Of a stretch of 34,368 nt of DNA, positions 32,462 to 34,368 are shown one piece after another. Location: contig CAKUYY010000010.1 in NCBI GenBank assembly GCA_934717555.1, forward strand, positions 1-34,368, in the 5' to 3' direction. Position 1 is the stretch's first letter; every line of letters begins with the position of its first letter. A program made the position numbers and the translations under genes. Source of the stretch: an uncultured Clostridium sp. GTDB taxonomy: Bacteria > Bacillota > Clostridia > Oscillospirales > Acutalibacteraceae. A model generated the notes under the pieces. The model worked only from the letters and a program-made list of their open reading frames with translations. It did no database searches and was not told the DNA's origin.

Positions 32462-33142
32462 ATGATGAAGGGAAAAACTGTACTGCGAAAGATAAACCGT
32501 GGTATTGTTTTAGGGGTTATCCTGCTGATTGGGCTGGTTATTTTTCTGGTGATAGACGACCAGAATTTCCAAAGGCAACAGCCTGAAATTCAAAGGATGG
32601 TGGAACAGTATTTACAGGACGTTTCAGAAATTTCTATTTTTCCGGAGCAGTATCAAAAAATAGGGGAAGAAGTGCCTGTTCAAGTGGTGGAAGAGAAGAA
32701 AAAAGAGGTGGGAGACGTTCTCAACCGGTACTGGGTCAGGCAGACAGGAACCGTTAACTATCAAAACTGGGAATCGATCTCCTTGGAATGGAATAGTATG
32801 ATTGACCAGAACAGCAAAGGCAATGGTTACATATCCGACTGGTCAGGGTTGCCGATGGGCAGTGTCAAGATAACCAAGACAGGCCCCGGGGCCGCGAAAG
32901 CTGTATTTCCCTATTCTATTGTAGTAGAGGTGCATGGGATAGCGGACAGTAATACTTTGACGGGATGTTTATATACAAACCAGGGAATTTCTCCTGACCA
33001 GGCTTCTGAAGAGGAAAAACAGAAGGTTCAGAAATATTCCGTATCAGGAGAATTTCAGGTAGATATGATCCAGATGAATGGGTCCTGGAAGTTTGCGGAA
33101 GGGTACTATAGTTCCGTGAGCTCTGCGGCACCGGTGGAATAG
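32462..33142 (+). CDS. Membrane-anchored extracytoplasmic protein of an ABC transporter cluster
   Basis: 226 residues, ATG 5 bases after AGGAGG. Basic N-terminus, one hydrophobic span (residues about 14-30, GIVLGVILLIGLVIFLVI), then an outside domain of about 195 residues. That domain begins with a helix (QQPEIQRMVEQYLQDVSEI) and continues with beta-rich sequence (TGTVNYQNWESISLEWNSMI, GSVKITKTGPGAAKAVFPYS). No lipobox and no known catalytic motif. It lies 17 bases before the ABC ATPase and shares its promoter, so it is probably an accessory or sensing subunit of that transporter. I do not recognise the family. Confidence 0.65.
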   Translation: MMKGKTVLRKINRGIVLGVILLIGLVIFLVIDDQNFQRQQPEIQRMVEQYLQDVSEISIFPEQYQKIGEEVPVQVVEEKKKEVGDVLNRYWVRQTGTVNYQNWESISLEWNSMIDQNSKGNGYISDWSGLPMGSVKITKTGPGAAKAVFPYSIVVEVHGIADSNTLTGCLYTNQGISPDQASEEEKQKVQKYSVSGEFQVDMIQMNGSWKFAEGYYSSVSSAAPVE

Positions 33143-33159
33143 GAAGGGAGGAAGAAAAC

Positions 33160-34107
33160 ATGGAAACAGCGTTAAAATTAGAACATGTTTATAAGCGGAT
33201 CGGAAAACGGGAAATCCTCCACGATATCAACTTGGAAACCTATGCCGGTGAGGTGTTTGGATTTTTAGGGCCCAACGGTGCAGGAAAAACCACTACCATC
33301 AAAATGATTGTCGGTTTGCTCAGTACAGATGAAGGAAAGATTGAAGTAGCAGGATACGACATCAGAAAAAATTTTGAGAAAGCTATGCGTAATATAGGTG
33401 GTATTGTGGAGAATCCGGAGATGTACCCTACTTTGACCGGCATGCAGAATTTACAGCAATATGCCAGAATGCGGTATGGCGTTACCCAGAAGCGCATCCA
33501 AGAAGTGGTAGAATTGGTAGGGCTGAGCAACCGGATACAGGATAAAGTAAAAAAATATTCCCTAGGGATGAGACAGCGGCTAGGAGTAGCCCAGGCCATC
33601 CTCCACCATCCCAAAGTACTGATCTTAGACGAACCTACCAATGGACTGGACCCGGCGGGCATCAAAGACTTGCGGGATATCTTAAAAAATCTAGCGCATA
33701 AGGAAAACATCAGCGTCATGGTTTCCAGCCATCTGATGTCAGAGATGGAAATGATGTGCGACCGTGTGGGGATTATCGTCCGGGGGAAAGTAATCGGGGT
33801 TCAGACAGTGGAAGAGATGATTGACAGCGCCATGGGGGGAAAGCATCGTTTTGTATTCCAGGTGAACGACCCACAGAAAGCGGCTTTGGAACTTTCCCAG
33901 AGGAACTGCCAGGAGATAAAACATATGGAGGAAAACTGCTTGGAGATTTCCCTGCCCCAAGAAAATCCCAAGGAGCAAATAGCAGATATTCTGGAAGCGA
34001 TGGTACGGGCGGGCATACGAGTCTACCGGGTATCTCCAATAGAACGCAAAAGCTTGGAAGATGTCTTCCTGGAACTGACTGAAGAGGAGGGGAAACAAAT
34101 TGGCTAG
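33160..34107 (+). CDS. ABC transporter ATP-binding protein (BcrA/ABC-2 type)
   Basis: 315 residues, ATG after GGGAGG. Walker A GPNGAGKTTTIKM, Q-loop region GGIVENPEMYPTLTG, signature YSLGMRQRLGVAQA, Walker B LILDEPTNGLDPAGI and H-loop SSHLMSEME are all intact. The C-terminal 90 residues form the regulatory extension seen in BcrA/NatA/CcmA-type proteins (YRVSPIERKSLEDVFLELTEE). These ATPases pair with ABC-2 type permeases for drug, bacitracin or lantibiotic export or immunity. Its stop lies inside the start of the permease gene, so the two are translated together. The substrate is not predictable. Confidence 0.93.
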   Translation: METALKLEHVYKRIGKREILHDINLETYAGEVFGFLGPNGAGKTTTIKMIVGLLSTDEGKIEVAGYDIRKNFEKAMRNIGGIVENPEMYPTLTGMQNLQQYARMRYGVTQKRIQEVVELVGLSNRIQDKVKKYSLGMRQRLGVAQAILHHPKVLILDEPTNGLDPAGIKDLRDILKNLAHKENISVMVSSHLMSEMEMMCDRVGIIVRGKVIGVQTVEEMIDSAMGGKHRFVFQVNDPQKAALELSQRNCQEIKHMEENCLEISLPQENPKEQIADILEAMVRAGIRVYRVSPIERKSLEDVFLELTEEEGKQIG

Positions 34108-34368
34108 GTTTTTCCGATTGATTCACAATGAATACATCAAGATTTTTCACCGTATTAGTACTTTTATCATGCTGGGTCTCATGGTTTTGGCGGCGTTGGG
34201 CCTGAACCTGGTAGCGTTATTGGTTCAAAGTTCCATGTCTGCCAGCCGGGATGGGTATTATGGAGATCCTGATACCTACTACAATGACCAAATTGACTAT
34301 CTGAAAACAGCGAAACCGGAGGGATATCAATGGGATATCGAGCAGTATACTTTTATGAAAGAAATGGA
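34100..34368 (+). CDS. ABC-2 type permease, 3' end cut by the window
   Basis: TTG start at 34100, 7 bases after GAGGAGGGG and overlapping the ATPase stop by 8 bases. The first 89 residues are visible: amphipathic N-terminus MARFFRLIHNEYIKIFHRI, typical of ABC-2 permeases, a first membrane span (about 20-45, STFIMLGLMVLAALGLNLV) and then a polar outside loop rich in Tyr and Asp. It is the membrane partner of the ATPase upstream. Confidence 0.85.
   Translation, partial: MARFFRLIHNEYIKIFHRISTFIMLGLMVLAALGLNLVALLVQSSMSASRDGYYGDPDTYYNDQIDYLKTAKPEGYQWDIEQYTFMKEM

Noticed and set aside
1..34368. Mobile elements, CRISPR arrays, prophage or attachment sites, including next to tRNA-Ala
   Set aside because: No transposase, integrase, terminal inverted repeats or spaced direct-repeat arrays were seen. 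The sequence after the tRNA is terminators, not a duplicated tRNA 3' end.

Overview
The window looks like a chromosomal segment from a low-to-moderate-G+C, Gram-positive anaerobe of the Clostridia, probably a gut commensal of the Lachnospiraceae/Oscillospiraceae type. The reasons are the strong AGGAGG-type ribosome sites with frequent TTG and GTG starts, sigma-A style promoters, a tRNA with an encoded CCA, sortase-type cell-wall anchors on host-glycan hydrolases, a CsoR-controlled copper ATPase, and a Cys-type sulfatase. The genus cannot be named from the sequence alone. No rRNA, IS element, integrase, phage gene or CRISPR array is visible.

Layout. (1) 1-5093 is the downstream end of a surface-polysaccharide operon: a truncated Wzx-type flippase, an ATP-grasp/HAD fusion, a polysaccharide pyruvyl transferase family protein and a DegT-type aminotransferase, all overlapping or nearly so. 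(2) 5106-11531 holds household genes: a hotdog thioesterase, a Na/Pi cotransporter behind a four-repeat Pho-box-like array, a LURP-one-related protein, the ribosome-associated GTPase TypA/BipA and a DEDDh exonuclease with a zinc-ribbon tail. (3) 11720-11795 is tRNA-Ala(GGC), followed by two hairpin terminators. (4) 12218-25746 is a host-glycan module: a secreted GH84 beta-N-acetylglucosaminidase, an AraR-type (GntR HTH plus LacI sensor) regulator, and a secreted GH85 endo-beta-N-acetylglucosaminidase. Two tiny genes and a cytoplasmic Cys-type sulfatase with a structured leader follow. The two big hydrolases share a near-identical C-terminal helical module and a PxKTGD wall-sorting signal. (5) 26020-27096 holds small genes and an XRE regulator with a dyad lying between its own -35 and -10. 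(6) 27324-30231 is a copper operon: a CsoR-type operator, a CopA P1B-ATPase with a CopZ-like C-terminal domain that has its own ribosome site and ATG, and CsoR. (7) 30380-34368 holds a PRTase-fold protein without the acidic pair in its PRPP loop, two overlapping flavodoxin-fold genes on the minus strand, and a membrane-anchored protein with an ABC-2 type ATPase and permease (the permease is cut by the window end).

How they work together (inference). GH85 would cut N-glycans at the chitobiose core outside the cell, and GH84 would trim terminal beta-GlcNAc. Both are held at the wall by a sortase encoded elsewhere. The regulator between them probably senses a liberated sugar. The sulfatase has no signal peptide and would desulfate imported sugars, but it needs a maturase that is not in this window. 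The copper operon is a self-contained sense-and-export circuit. The features most worth testing are the copZ-within-copA arrangement, the sulfatase leader RNA, the paired wall-anchored glycosidases and the ATP-grasp/HAD fusion.
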